Below are positions 1 to 13,416 of a stretch of 64,000 nt of DNA, one piece after another. Origin of the DNA: Rotaria sp. Silwood1 (Eukaryota > Rotifera > Eurotatoria > Philodinida > Philodinidae); NCBI GenBank assembly GCA_905250075.1, contig CAJNOP010000011.1:2610900-2674899 (forward strand), given 5' to 3'. Under the pieces are notes generated by a model. It saw only the letters and a program-made list of their open reading frames with translations. It was not told where the DNA came from and searched no databases. The position numbers and the translations under genes were made by a program. The stretch's first letter is position 1, and every line of letters begins with the position of its first letter.

Positions 1-2228
1 GCCCAGCCCATGGGCCGAAATTTCGTTAATCGAGAACCATGGGCTGGGCTTGAATTTTTCCAGCCCAGCCCAGCCCAGCCCATGGGCCATACGTAAAAAA
101 AAATAAAAATTTTCAGACGATATTGCGTATTATCACTGAAATTTTTTGATAAATCGAATTTGATACTTTTATTTGGTACAATATAGCAATAATCGTGAAT
201 AAATGAAACTAATTAATTATGAGTCCAAACAATGAGAAGGTATAGTTTTTCCTGAAAATGGAAAAAACGTTAAGTTCAGGTTTTTATTTTTGAATAATAT
301 AAAAATGATGATGATTTGAATTCATCAAAATTTGAGAATAATAGCTCAGAAAGTGAAGATTATGGTTATAATCCAGTACACACAGATGAATTAGCAAGAT
401 GTTTAGCTTTAGAGCTTAACAAATCCAAACTGTCATAAAATCCATTTGAGTTTTTGAAAGAATGTCAAGGAATGTTTTCTGTTCTATCGAAACTTGCTCG
501 ACAAATTCACTGTATACCTGGATTATCATCTGCGATAGAAAGATGTCCCAGTTCGGGTGATTTTATTATTAATGAAAGTCAAACATCATTAACCCATTGG
601 CCATCGCCGCCGTTTATAAGCGGCGAGAGTCTTATCTTTATATGAAGTGAAGTAATCATTCATAATATACACTTTTTTGAAGCACTTGTCTAAAAAACAA
701 ATGTTAGTCATCATTAGCTTTCCAAATTACCATTTTGTTAAGGCACGCTACACGACTGTGCACAGAAAAGCCAGAAAGTTTTCTGAAAACCCGTTTCTTT
801 CTTCTCTAATGTCGATGGTCAAAGTATTAAGTCCTGATCAACTCGATAATATCATAGTAATTAGATTAGTAACAATTCACTAAAATATGAGGTTGTTTTA
901 TATTGTCTTAGTTAGCCTTGGTACATTATATGTATTTATTGATATTTTTAACTTGTATGATATATTGCCTATTTATGATGCCGCTATTGATATCTTCATC
1001 TCATTTTGTATTAATTATGTATAGGTATAAAGAAACTAATTTTTCTTTTTATTTATTTTTCTTATATTAGTATAAATTTTTTGTTACTATTAATTGGAAA
1101 AAATTTTTGAAAAATAAGGGCTCCTCCCCTTCCCTCAGAAAATCCGATTTTCAGAGATGAGCCGAAATTGAAGTTTTATCAACAGAAGATACATTGAAGT
1201 CTCATCTTTCAGAATATCTATGGTTTATCAAAAAATGAATTGATTTTGATGAACTTGCTGTCTAAAATTTAGCTCCTATTATCATATATTTCGAGAAATT
1301 TTCAGGGTTTTTTTTAACCTTTTTCGACTTTTTTGACTGCTTTCTCTTTGCGTCAATATCTCGTGCAAATTTTTTTCTATACTAATTACTAAGAGACTAT
1401 GAATACTTAATATTAAGGTTGCAAATTTATAGCCTATCTTAAACGTTGATATGTAAAGCAGGGGATTTTTGGAAAAATCGATTTCTAATAATTATTTTGC
1501 ATTTTTTTCAAAATCGATTTTGTTGAGAATACTGTTTGCGCGGAGAAGAATTTTTTAATAACGGTTCAAGAGAAAAGGGATATTTTTGTTTTGTTGAATA
1601 GAGAACAATTATGGCTAGGTCGCAATAGAGCCCAATGTTCGAATTTCTCTTTTGGTGAAGTAAAAAATTTAAATATTTCATTTTTGTTGACACTTTTTTG
1701 GGCATGCTTTCGTGACTTTTTACGAAAAAAGTTTTTTAAAAATCAAACAAAGAAAAACTCATAAATCGAGTTCTATTATGATCTAGCCTTAAGAGCACTC
1801 TACAATCTAAACACTGCCCTGGCATGTAAGCTTATATCCTTATTGCGAAATCCTTTGCCGCGTAAAGAGTAATGAACTGGCTGGAATTTGTGCATTTCTT
1901 TGGTACTTGGGAAAATATTTGAACCATAAGCTATTCTATTTAACACTATCATTCTCTGAAAGTTTGGTTGAAACCAGATGAGAAATAACAAAGTTCGTTC
2001 CCGAGGAGGGCCCTTAATATATGAAATAAAAGAATAGGAAGGTCTATTATATATTTTTCAATATGACAATTTAAACTATCTATGCGAACAATTTTAATAA
2101 CATATGCGGCCCATGGGCGCCCATGGGCTGGGCCGGTTTTTTGAAAAAAACCATGGGCTGGGCCGGTTAAACTTGGATAACCCATGGGCTGACTTTTTCA
2201 GGCCCAGCCCAGCCCATTAGGACCCCTG
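1..2228 (+). mobile_element. decayed hAT-type transposon with CCCATGGGC repeats at both ends
   Basis: Arrays of CAGCCCAGCCCATGGGC-like repeats lie at 1-86 and again, mainly inverted, at 2106-2216. The right terminus reads inward as CAGGGGTCCTAATGGGC, a typical hAT start (CAGGG), and ends at 2228. The next 8 bases, GTTTCTAC, would be the target duplication; the left end lies just before the window, so this cannot be tested here. A transposase C-terminal remnant sits at about 305-645. The rest (650-2100) is AT-rich and shows no reading frame. The element lies in an intron of the HYOU1-like gene. Confidence 0.7.
305..645 (+). pseudogene. hAT transposase C-terminal dimerisation domain, relic
   Basis: Translation of about 305-438 gives an acidic stretch ending in DELARCLALELNKSKLS, then an in-frame TAA (436-438). 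The same frame continues with NPFEFLKECQ, then VLSKLARQIHCIPGLSSAIER and IINESQTSL. This matches the hAT family C-terminal dimerisation domain: a WK..fPvLskLAr core, IPaSSaavER and iineRrtsL. Only the last part of the transposase is present, and the frame is broken by the stop and by substitutions such as GLSS for the usual ASSA. It is a dead copy belonging to the transposon around it. Confidence 0.75.
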
Positions 2229-2957
2229 GTTTCTACCTTTTAACGATAAGAAGTCTATGAATCTATATTGAAAATAAAATATTTCTAGAAAAATTATTTT
2301 TCATATTACTCACCATGAATGTATCAAGAATTATCCAAATTATCATGAAAAATGCTGCTTTCACATTTGTAATCAAGAGATATTTAGAAACTAGTCAGAA
2401 AATAGATTATCTTTGTAGTAGTATATATTTCAACCTGACAAACATGAGAATAATCAGTCTGTGAATCTACCCACGTGATAACAATTGACGATTTTATTAT
2501 GATTTATTAGTCCGAATTATTGTCAGATAATATCATCGCAAAATCATCTAAAAGATCAAGTTTTATTGAAAATTTGAGATTTATTATTGTCAAGACATGT
2601 ACTAAACGAAAATCTAGATATCAGGGTGTGAGTGTTGTTGATGCGAATATTTACACTCACATTCTCAAATGATAGATGAATTGTGATTAATTAATGATTT
2701 TGATGCCGAAATTACGATGTACTACGCGTTTTCTCAACATCGTGATCAACATCTAAACTGACGCGATTTTCACAATATAAAAAAGTAACATTATAAAAGA
2801 CTTTTCCACTTTTTTTGGAAAAACGCCTGTTTTCAATTAATAAATCTTAGCCAAGAGATGCTAAAACAAGAAGTTTAATTTTTTACGAATGCATATCTTC
2901 TTAAAGATTCTACATGATATTCGATAATTGTCTCAATCCGATGCTTTTTTTTTATAG

Positions 2958-5900
2958 GAAGAAATTCAACAAGTACTTTTATTTGGTGGTTCAACACGTA
3001 TTCCACGTATTCAAAATGAATTAACCAAAGTTTTTGGCGGGTTTGTTTCGAGTTCTTATTTTTCGTAAATTATAAATGTATAGTTTTTTTTTCCTTATGT
3101 ATTATAGAATTGAACTTGGTAAAAGTTTAAATACAGATGAAGCTGCTGCTATGGGTGCAGTTTATCAAGCTGCAACACTATCAAAAGGTTATCGTGTAAA
3201 AAAATTTCTTATTAAAGATGCAAATCAATATCCAATAAATGTAAAATTTGAACGACAAAATGAAGATTCTGAACAAAAAATGCTTGATCGAATATTATTT
3301 GATCGTAATAATCTTTATCCAAATCGTAAAATAATGACATTTAATAAACATTTTGATGATTTTTCATTTGATATTTATTATGGAAATTTAACATATCTTT
3401 CACCGATTGATAAACGGTAAAAACAAAAAAGAAATTTCTTTAAACAAAACAATTTATTTATTTATTTTTTCTTTTTGAATATTAATTTTAGTGCACTTGG
3501 TCAAACAGATTTATCACGAATACATATTACTGGTGTTCGTACAGTATATGATAAACATAAAGATACAAGTGAATCCAAAGGTATTAAAGCACATTTTCAA
3601 TTAGATGAAAATTGTCTTCTTGTTCTTGATCGGGTATGTTTCATATGAATTATTTATATTAATGGGTCTTTTTTTCTAACAAAAAATACCTAATAAATTT
3701 ATTTTATAGATTGATTTTGCTTTTGAAAAAAAAGCAAATGAATCAGATAAAGATAATGTTAAACCTAAAGAAGAAGAATCAACATTATCAAGTAAATTTA
3801 CATAAACAAAAGTTTTTTTTTTTACATCCATTGTTTTTTTGTTTGCAATTAGAAATAGGTAGTAAAATTTCAAGTTTTTTTTCATCGAAAAATTCTGATG
3901 ATGAAACACATAATACAGATGAAAATATACCAAATGTAAGAAGCTTTTTTTTTTTTTTGAAGTATTATTTATAAAATAATAATTTGTTTTTAGGATAATA
4001 CAAAAACAAATACGGATGAACCATCAACAAAACCTGTTGATAATAATGGTAAAATTATTTAAATGCTTTATTTTATTTTTTTTTATTTCATGACAAATTT
4101 AGCAACAACTAATGCAACGAATGATACATCAACAACAACTACAGCATCACCTCCAATAACACCAAAACCAATGATTATTCGTGAACCATTAAAATTTCAA
4201 ATTGAATTACTTGATTATGCGGATCCATCATCGAAAACACAAGCTAATTCAATAAAAAAGTAATATTTTATTTTCAAAACTAAAATTAAAAAGAACAGAT
4301 AGTCTATGATATTCTATTAAAATAGAATAACGTTTAACTAATTGATAGTACATTAAGTAAAATACGGAAAAACCTCTGAAAACTTCGACTTCTAGAATAA
4401 TTTGTATGTCAATAATCGAAAATAGTACGATATAAAAGTATGTGAGATTTTCTTTTGTGTAATTTATATTCTGATTTTCGAAGAAAAGTATAGTCAGAGT
4501 AAGTTTGAAGTTGAAGTTTTGCAGCTCGTCCATTTTCTCATAGCTACAGGAACGAGAGATCAATGATCATTGTATATAGTTACATCAGAATTAACGACAA
4601 AAGACGTGCAACTTCTTTCCAAGAGTTCTTTAGCAACGAACAAAAAAGTATACTGAAATATAATATTCATGATAATACTTAGACTCTTCTAGAGTATTGT
4701 GAAAATCTTTCTCGAAAAATTGAAATGGTTGAAATATGTTTTTGAATGTTCTAATTAATGTAGCTTTTGATTTTTATACAGATAAAAAATTCTATGATTG
4801 ATGTTAAGGATAATGCATAGTGATGCCTTGATTCATCACGGTCATCATATAATTAATAAAACAGCGTGTAGTTATTAAGTTATAACTTTGAAAAAAAAAA
4901 TCAATATCACTAATTACAACTTTATTGCGATGTATACTCTTATGTTACGACCTACTGTAGTCATAACAGATATGTAAAAAGAGAAAAGTTTATTTACTAG
5001 TTAAATCAATAAAAGAAGAATATGAAAAAAGATAATGAACGAACAATAAAATTTATAGGATCATTAAAAAGAGTTTTTGTTCAAAATACAAGAGACAGAT
5101 TGTTTCTCTGATAATCGATTAACCTTGAAAAACAACTATAATCTGCTAAAGATTTTGTGAGTTCTACATTTTAATTCTAAAAAAAGTTTCAATGACAAAC
5201 TATTTTTTTTTTGGTTTGAAAGAATATTAAAAGCATTAACTTGATCTTATATTATTTAGATTGTCAGATTTGGATAATCATGATCGTGAATTATTAGCTT
5301 TAGCAACTGCTAAAAATAATCTTGAATCATTTATTTATGATATGCGTGATAAACTTGAAAATGATTCAAAATATAAAAAAGCATCAACAACAGAAGAACA
5401 AACAAACATAAATGAAAAATTAACTGAAATTGATACATGGTTATGGGATGATGGTATTGATGCCGATGTTAAAGTATAAATATTCATATTATTTATTCTT
5501 TATATATATTTTTTTTCTTTTGTTTTCATTCATTCAATAGACATTAAAATCAAAATTAGATGAATTAAAAACTTTAACCAAATCTTTAAAAATTCGTGTA
5601 CGTGAAGTTGATTTACGTCCAAAAAAACTTAAAGAACTTAAAGATACTCTCAATGTAACTGAACATTTTCTTCAAGCAACACGTGATGTATTTGCAAAAA
5701 CTGATAATGACGATAAACCATTTACCGAAGGAGAAATTAAATATTTAGAAAAAATTATTAAAGATACATATGTAAGTAATTATAAAAATAAAATCGTATG
5801 TATTTCATTGTGTGTTTTTTTTCTTGACCTCTAAAATTTAAGATTTGGCGTGATCAAGTATTAGTTGAATTTTCAAAATTATTACCAACTGATACACCAA

Positions 5901-6001
5901 AATATTTATCAACTGATATTGATGAAAAAATTAATGCACTTAAACGTGAAACAAATTATTTACTTAGTAAAGCTCAACGATTTGTTCCGAAACCAAAGAC
6001 C

Positions 6002-6034
<33 letters not shown>

Positions 6035-6212
6035 CCAAAAGTACCGACTAATAATGAGAATAAAGTAGAAGATGATAAATCATCAACGTCTGAACCAGAA
6101 GAAACTAAAACTACGACAACATCAACTGAAGGTATTATATTTAGTTTTTTGAAATTATTGAAAATAATTAAATAATTAATTTTTTGTTTTAGATAAACAT
6201 AAAGAATTTTGA
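2958..6212 (+). CDS. HYOU1: hypoxia up-regulated protein 1 (GRP170), large Hsp70-family ER chaperone, C-terminal part
   Basis: Eleven exons: 2958-3040, 3108-3416, 3492-3633, 3710-3791, 3853-3935, 3994-4048, 4103-4259, 5260-5473, 5541-5771, 5843-6131, 6193-6212. All junctions are GT..AG and phases agree, giving 554 residues to the stop. The first exon has the end of the Hsp70 ATPase domain (VLLFGGSTRIPRIQ), then LGKSLNTDEAAAMGAVYQAA, diagnostic of GRP170. There follow the beta-sandwich domain (GIKAHFQLDE, LVLDR), an acidic/Ser-Thr-rich loop, and the helical C-terminal domain (NNLESFIYDMRDKL, ETNYLLSKAQRF). A Thr run (about 6001-6033) precedes the end. The protein stops in DKHKEF, not a standard KDEL-type signal. 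The family is an ER-lumenal chaperone and nucleotide exchange factor. Upstream exons are outside the window, beyond the hAT insertion. The 1-kb intron 4260-5259 shows no gene. Confidence 0.93.
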
Positions 6213-9122
6213 AAATTGATAATCAAATAGGGAAATTTGTTTTTTTTGTTGTTTTCATCATTCCATCAACATTAATAGAACTGATAAAAATTAGTCAAAT
6301 GCTTATATTACTATCTTTGTTGATCTGTTGTTTCTCCTTAAAAAAAAATTTTTGCTAATTAATAATAGCATTTTAAAATTTCTCTCATATGCATTGATTT
6401 GTTATCTCTTTCGATATTTTTTTTTCATATATTCTTATATAATACATGTGCTTTCTTCAGTGGTGGATTTAGAATTTATATGGTGGGGGTGAGAGTGGAG
6501 GACAATCGTGATCATAAAACGTGTTTTGAAGCTCGTTATAGGTAGTATTAGCAGCTCATTTTTAAGCCTTTTCTGCTATGAACAATCCAAAAGAATTTTT
6601 CGAAGAGAAGCAATCGCCGTCACCACCTGGACTCTAAATGCACCATTAATTTTCTGTTTTGTTTGTTTTCTTCTTATAAGTATATATGTATCTTGGTCTT
6701 ATTCAAGTGAAAAAAATAAAATAAAACCAATGATGTGTATTAATATGTTTTAAATAAAATTAACGGCTTATAAAATCTTAATATAATGTAGTTGGATAAT
6801 TGATAAAACCATTTATCTGTTATAGGTAGATAAATACTTAAAGATAACCGATTGGCTTTATTGTCAAGAGCATTCATGTTCTGTATAGATGGTTGTGTAC
6901 CTCATGGTCGAAAACTAAGATCTCTAAATATTTTTCGTTCATCTATGTTCGTGAGTGTCGTTTCAGCAACAATTCTTTATGTTCACTTTTTCCGAATGTT
7001 TATTATATATGTATATAACATCTATTCAACCAAGATGTGTGCATTATGACTTACCACCTGGTGCTTTAGTTACTACTAACTAAAGTTAGCTATTAATCTG
7101 GCAAATACTGTAATTAGTAAGTATGACTGCTATCAATGCATATAATATTAGAACGTTTCTAATATTATAGGTATTATCTAAAACTATTGCTCAGAGTTTC
7201 GGTCATTGAAATGAAGGTTGTCGAAAACAGGCATTGCAGATAATTATAGTGTAGAAATATAAATTACCGAATTTTGGCGATGTAACTTTTGCTGAAGAAC
7301 ATACTAGCTGGCAATAATCTTAATTTATTCGATTGTCTGTTTATACTATTGTCGTTCTTTCGGGAATTGATATTGCAGATGCATAATTTCTTAGTCAATA
7401 TATTGTGATAGTTTTAATAACAAACAGGGAGAATCAATTAAGAAAATAGTAAATATATCTTGTGTATTAAAACGAATTTTCTTGTAATACTTTTTCTCTT
7501 ATCATTTCTGATCTTGAATTTTTAGTTTGTGGTTAGATATCTAGAATATTGTCATCTGTAAAATTATAACAGACAGCTTATTAGAGTGTTATTACTGTTC
7601 AAGAAGCCGAATTAAATCACAAATAATTAACTAGCAAGCATTACACAAAACTTTTGTTTCAATCGATTATTTACAATCTTTTAAACTATTTCTCATTGTT
7701 TATTGTTGAAATTATCATAGTGAATTAACTAACAAAATATGCATCTTACATATAAACTCAAGAATAAATGACAATAGTCTAGATAGATAATTAAATAAAT
7801 TAAGATTATGTCTTGTATTAGTCAAATAAATTTAAATGAATAATTGTCTTCACGTTTGTTTTATAAATATAAACTATAAACATTCTTCGATCAATAATGA
7901 AAATATCATCTCATTAGATCAAAGTATATTGGAAATATTCAAGTTTTTCTCTGATGAGTGACCTTCTGAACACTTGGTAGGTACATATCTATATATAAAT
8001 GAATATCTTAAAACAATTAATGAGGAACTTAATTCTGTATGCGAAGATGTGTTGCATTGTTGAATTCTATCATCCAATTATTTAGATTTTCTCTTCCAAC
8101 ATACATTCATTTTTGAGAGCATTGGCGAGTGATTGTATTATTAAATTTGATATTATCATAAGGTGGAGCATCATTTGAAAATAACTTTACAACATACATG
8201 CAAGTTATCATCTTATTTTCGTAACGTCCTTATAGAAGAACACACTTCAAAGACAAAAATATTGATAATAATTCACAAACAATTTCACAGTATCGTTTAA
8301 TTTATCATCTATATTTGAATTTTTTTCAAATTTGTACAAATCTATACATGAAAACATTAACAAACGCAATATTACATATGAGTAGTCTGAACTTAACTAT
8401 CGAAATCTCAATCTGAATAAAAATCGGTAATATCAAATCAATCAAATATAAGTAGGTAACATCATTATCACGCCCCACATGTAGAGGTTTCTACCTACAA
8501 AATTGCTTGATTATTGTAGTACAATGGATGTAACTACATTGAATGTCAAGTATCCTTTTTTTTTTCTTTACTTATATCACATGTTCGTTACAGACGAGTG
8601 ATCGTTGCTAAAAATATATCGACACATTATTTGAGTAACATTTTACTTTGATTCTTGACTAATAGAATGTTGAATGACATATCTATAAAGGTTTTCTGTT
8701 TACATAACTCAATTGTTCTTGAATGAATAAAATTATTTCAATGAATTTGATAACCAATGAATAATTTATAATGTGTTATTTTTCTTCATAAATTGGATCA
8801 TTAGACGTATCAATTTCTATTACTCATAAGCAAAAGGAGACGTAAATGAGAAAAAATTTTCTCTAATATATGTCAATCATTTTTTTTTTGTTGCAACAAT
8901 CTACCTACATTGAAATCATAAGGCATATCAGATAAATCATCGGTAGAACCTTGAGTAATAAATGTTGTACATGGTCACAGTCGAATGATATTTTTCTGTT
9001 GTTGTTACTTTTTTTTTGTGCACGGTCATTTGCTTGTCTGTATAGGTGTGTGTGTGTATACAATAGATATTTCTTATATGTATATCTATACATATTAAAG
9101 TAATCGTTAAAATTGAAAGAAG
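6213..9122. other. intergenic, no gene recognised
   Basis: AT-rich DNA between HYOU1 and the peptidase gene, with no reading frame of coding character. A short degenerate inverted-repeat piece at 6459-6648 is listed separately. A short TG/TA microsatellite lies at about 9044-9060, just upstream of the peptidase start. A small hairpin with GTAG/CTAC arms is at about 8480. Confidence 0.6.
6459..6648. mobile_element. degenerate hAT-like MITE fragment
   Basis: Left end CAGTGGTGGATTTAGAATTT resembles the hAT end CAGTGGCGGATc. The sequence near 6610-6648, reverse complemented, gives GGTGCATTTAGAGTCCAGG, an imperfect mirror of the left end. Flanking 8-mers (GCTTTCTT and ATTTTCTG) match only partly. 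An old insertion is plausible but not proved. Confidence 0.35.
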
Positions 9123-10255
9123 ATGTGGCCTGCTAATAATTACTGGGGACATCAAACAATGGAGGCCGATGGGAGAGCTCGAGCTATGCGTCCACTTGAG
9201 CTTCCATTAACTCATTTACCTTCTCGTGTGGATCTTCGTCGTTATATGACGCCTGTTGAAGATCAAGCTGATATGTCAACTTGGTAAATAAATCAGTAAT
9301 AGTTTTCTAGTAAATTGTTTCTTTTCTTTGTCTTTCTATTTTAGTGCAGCTAATGCTTTTGCTGGTGCTTGTGAATATATTATTAAACGTCGTACTGGTA
9401 AACATGTTGATGTTTCACGTTTATTTATTTATTATAATGGTCAAATGATTGATCAACGAAGTCTTGAAGTAACTGATGATGGTGCTTCAAAACAAAATAC
9501 TATTTTAGGAATGCGAAAATTTGGTATATGTGAAGAAAGTTTATGGCCATATGATGAACAATTACTTAATCAAGAACCTCCACCACATGTTTACGAAGCT
9601 GCAAGTCGTGTAACTGTTATTCCACTTAAAATTCCAAGAAATTTAGTTGCAATGAAAACATGTGTAGCTAATGAAATACCATTTTTAATTGGAGTTAGAT
9701 TGTTAAAAACAGCAACAATGGAAGCTAAAACAAATCAGGGATATATATCAATGCCTGATCCTGCTTCTTCTACTGTTGCTCGAACTGGTTCACATGCTGT
9801 ATTAATTGTTGGTTATGATGATCGTACAAGACATTTTCTTGCACGAAATTCATGGGGAAGAGATTGGGTAAAAAGAACAAATTTTTCCATTAAAAAAAAA
9901 GAAAACAAATATTTATCATACGCTAATTGTTGTTTCTTTTTCGTAGGGTGTTCATGGCTACTTTTATATTCCATATGAATATTTATTAGAAAAACGTCTT
10001 GTTAATTATTTGGATGGTTTATGGGCTATTACTGATATAATACCTCGATCACATCATAAACCAACTGTACGTCGATTGGTAGTACCTGGTCATAACTATG
10101 ATGCAAAACGGAGAAAAGATAAACATCGACATCAAATGAGTTTGTTAGAAAAATCACTGATGACGATGCAATTAATTCCTAATCAAAAGTTTTCACATCT
10201 TCAATCATTAATGTCTATAGTAAAACGTAGTCGTAGACATTCTTCGTTTTATTAA
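9123..10255 (+). CDS. papain-like cysteine peptidase (family C1A) without a propeptide
   Basis: Three exons: 9123-9283, 9345-9867, 9947-10255; GT..AG introns of 61 and 79 bp; 330 residues. The catalytic Cys54 codon is split by intron 1 (TG|T) in VEDQADMSTCAANAFAGACEY. His204 lies in GSHAVLIVGYDD and Asn222 in ARNSWGRDWG, so the Cys-His-Asn triad is intact. The DQ before the Cys matches the C1A oxyanion Gln. The Cys context CAANAF differs from the CWAF of cathepsins and recalls atypical C1A peptidases with DQgxxgSCtAnA. Only 53 residues precede the Cys, too few for the usual I29 inhibitory prodomain, and no signal peptide is evident. After GYFYIPYEYLL comes a basic tail of about 85 residues. 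Substrate and location are unknown. Confidence 0.85.
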
Positions 10256-10508
10256 GAACTAATTTAAATTATGAGCATTTTATTGATTTTCGTTTGTTGA
10301 CAATTGACTTAATTTTTTTTATAAAAAAAAAAAAAAAACAAGTTATTTGAATCTTATCCTTCATCAATGAATAACTTGTGTATTTTTATCTTTTGTTTTA
10401 TGCTAATTTTTTTATTAAACTAAATATTAGCATTAAATAAAAAAAAATATTAACGATGAATTTTAATTACTTTAATCTTTTCAATGACATTTGATGCAAG
10501 ATAAATAT

Positions 10509-10754
10509 TCATGTTCTTGATCGTTTCAATATTCGAGATGATATTTGTCGACTACGATCAATGAACGAATTATTAATTCTGTAAATAATATCAGCAAAAA
10601 ATTGTAATAATGTTATTGTGCATGTATCATAGGAATTATTTTCTTCCAATCTTTTGTTTAATTCAGTTGTTAAGGGATGTGGATAATAAACGGTAGAAAG
10701 ATTTGATGATGACTTCTGGTTTGATTGGTAATGAATAGAACTATGTTGTGACAT
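10509..10754 (-). CDS. small hypothetical protein, 81 residues
   Basis: Single open frame starting MSQHSSIHYQSNQKSS and ending ILKRSRT. The N-terminal third is Ser/Asn/Gln-rich; the rest (LTTELNKRLEENN, LLQFFADIIYRINNSF) could form amphipathic helices. It is not recognised as a known family. It converges tail-to-tail with the peptidase gene, with AATAAA-type motifs in the 250-bp gap. Codon use is compatible with neighbouring genes, but the length alone does not prove coding. Upstream exons on the minus strand cannot be excluded. Confidence 0.35.
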   Translation of the reverse strand: MSQHSSIHYQSNQKSSSNLSTVYYPHPLTTELNKRLEENNSYDTCTITLLQFFADIIYRINNSFIDRSRQISSRILKRSRT

Positions 10755-13380
10755 GATTTATAAGTGTAATGAAATAAAATAGTTGTACTTTTTATATGAA
10801 AAAGAAGTCGAAAAGGAAGAAAATTTTGTTGTAATTTTTTTTCTTCCTTGAGACACCTGAGTAATGTGTAACCGAAGCAAAATGCCGTCCATGTCATAAT
10901 AATTATTATGACTTTTTGTGCAATTTGATTGATTATTGACAATCATAATAAATTTTTAGTAAGTTTTAAAAAACTAAAATTCATCATGAAGACTACAGAA
11001 ACACGAAAAAATTCAGGGGCATTTTTTTTCAAATCATAAGAAAAAAAATGAAATTCAGGTTGTAAAACTTAAGAATGAGTTATCATTTGAATATTATTGA
11101 TAAAATTATGATTGATTATCGCATTTCAAAAATGTGAAGTTTAAGATATTTTTATAGTGCATCATCATTAAGTACGATTACAAGGATGGTTATTATAATA
11201 TTGTATACCTTTTTCTACGAATAATATTTTGTCATAATACAGGGACCAATTTGTATATTATTACATAGTGATTGGTAGCTCACAAAAAATACAACGTGGA
11301 TATTGTTTTCAATAACATTTGAAGTTTAGAAAAAAGTTCCAGTGAATCGGTTTAATTTGTTGATAGTTTTGAATAAAAACTGTTTGTAATTAAATAAAAA
11401 CTAATTTTTTTTCTGTTTTAGTAGTATTGACTTGTCGTAACGCTCTTCCAATTATCCTTTTCGCTGTTGTGCAATTTATAAACACATATGACGCTTCGAT
11501 TTCGATTATATCTTCATCAAACAATAGCGAAATGTGCATAGTAAACAGTATATGAGTAGTAAATTGCATTTATATGCTCTCTTTGCTCTTTCTCGCTTTC
11601 TTTTCTAATAGTACATTGGGAAACAATACGAAAATATTGAATGATGATTCATTTTTTCAATCTTCTTTTTACTGTCGATCAGAAAAAATAATGAGAACGA
11701 GAAAAGTAAACATTTTATGTAATTTAGTAGTCATGTATTATTCAGTACACGCGTGTTGCTATTGTTTGATAAAGACTTCGTCCAAGTAGAAACGTTACAT
11801 TTTTCACTAAAATGAACAAAATAAGGAAAAAGAAGATTACGGAAACATAATATCGACGCTTTGTTAATGTATTCTTCACATAGATTGTCTTTTTGAAACC
11901 AGAAGATAAAGAAAAACTAACGATCAATTACAAGCAGAACAAAGAAAAAAATAATGACGGAATTAATAGTCTAATTAGTGTAGACTTATCATTAAAATAA
12001 TTAAGTTTATGATTGCTTTAAATACCAAGACAACAATATAATAACTGTTTTTTTTTAATGTCGATACTAATATCTATTAATGCCTACAACATATTTTTAT
12101 TCTTTCTACTTAAACATATGCTAAAATCGTTATCGAAAAATCTTCAAAATATAATGAGTTTTAAGCAAGATCTAACAATGTTAATTGGTCAAAAACATTC
12201 GAGACAGACATTTTGTCTTAGCTTTCTAATTTACTTATTATATATATTAGAAACAAATATTTCTTTTTCTGAGTGATTTCAGGAAAGCGAGACACACTTA
12301 TTTTTGATTTGACTTTAAACTTATTCGTTAAAAAAAAAGTAGTGAATAAGTTTCTCATTAAATGAGAGAAAATCAAATAATTTAAGAGTACACTCTATGT
12401 CATGAATGGCTTCTTTTGTTTTTCTTTTATCGGAGCTCCTCAAGAAAGTTTTGTGCTATTTAACGTTGATTTTGAATTTTTCATTTGTATGTTCGTAGTT
12501 TGATATGGCACTAACTGAAAGTCAATAGAGTTTTTTTGAAAAGCGTTAGCATATTCAGAAAAAAAACTTAATATTAGAAGTTTGGTAGCACCAACAGTCG
12601 TCTACAGAATGTATAACCCAGTTTTCGAAAATGCTGTACTAATTCTAAGATCTTTTTTAGTTGAAATGCACAACATGCTAACTGACATTTGGTTTTGAGT
12701 GATGTCGATAACGCTACTTTTTACTGATAATTCATGTCAAAAAGCATTATAGATTTAAGCTTTAGAAAGTACCTATACTGACTCAACATGCAAATGACAT
12801 TTTAAAACTAGCTTTAGCAAAGTTCAGATTTTAGAGACATACAAATTTCAATTCAACCAAGTCACATCATTACTAAATGAAATTATCTATTGACCAGTGC
12901 ATAAACTAAATCCAGAAAAAAGAAGAAAAAAAATTCTAATGCGTTATTTCGACTATAGTTTGATGGCGAACTTAGTTTTGGTTAATTAAGGAAAAATGTC
13001 CCCAAAGCAGAATCGGGGGATAGAGATAGGCTTTTACGATTGAACCTTAAGGTATGTTGATTGAAGCATAGAACAATTAATGTGTACAAGTCCATACTTC
13101 ACTTCCATTCTTATTTATTCGTTTTATTCTAAAATGATAACTTTTGAAGATTATACTATTTACCAAATTGTGTGATAGCTGTAGAAAAGCTATATAGTAA
13201 ATGTCCCTAATAATGACACTAAAATAATAACATGTCTTGATTGATTCTGTTCACAACTATTTTACACTCGATTGAACCTATTTTTACACATGTATAATCC
13301 TGAGAGTATCCTCTTGCAAATGATGTAACAACCACTTTTCGCTGAAATACAGTGGTAGAGAAACCAGCGGTCTGTGATAA
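10755..13380. other. no gene recognised
   Basis: AT-rich DNA with scattered ORFs below 75 codons on both strands, none with recognisable motifs. Nothing supports a gene, RNA or element here. Confidence 0.55.
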
Positions 13381-13416
13381 TGACCTGCTTCTGTTGTTGT
13401 TAGGGTTCATTTCCTT

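Noticed and set aside
4249..4563. 104-codon minus-strand ORF
   Set aside because: Lies inside a HYOU1 intron, has low complexity and no motif or splice context.
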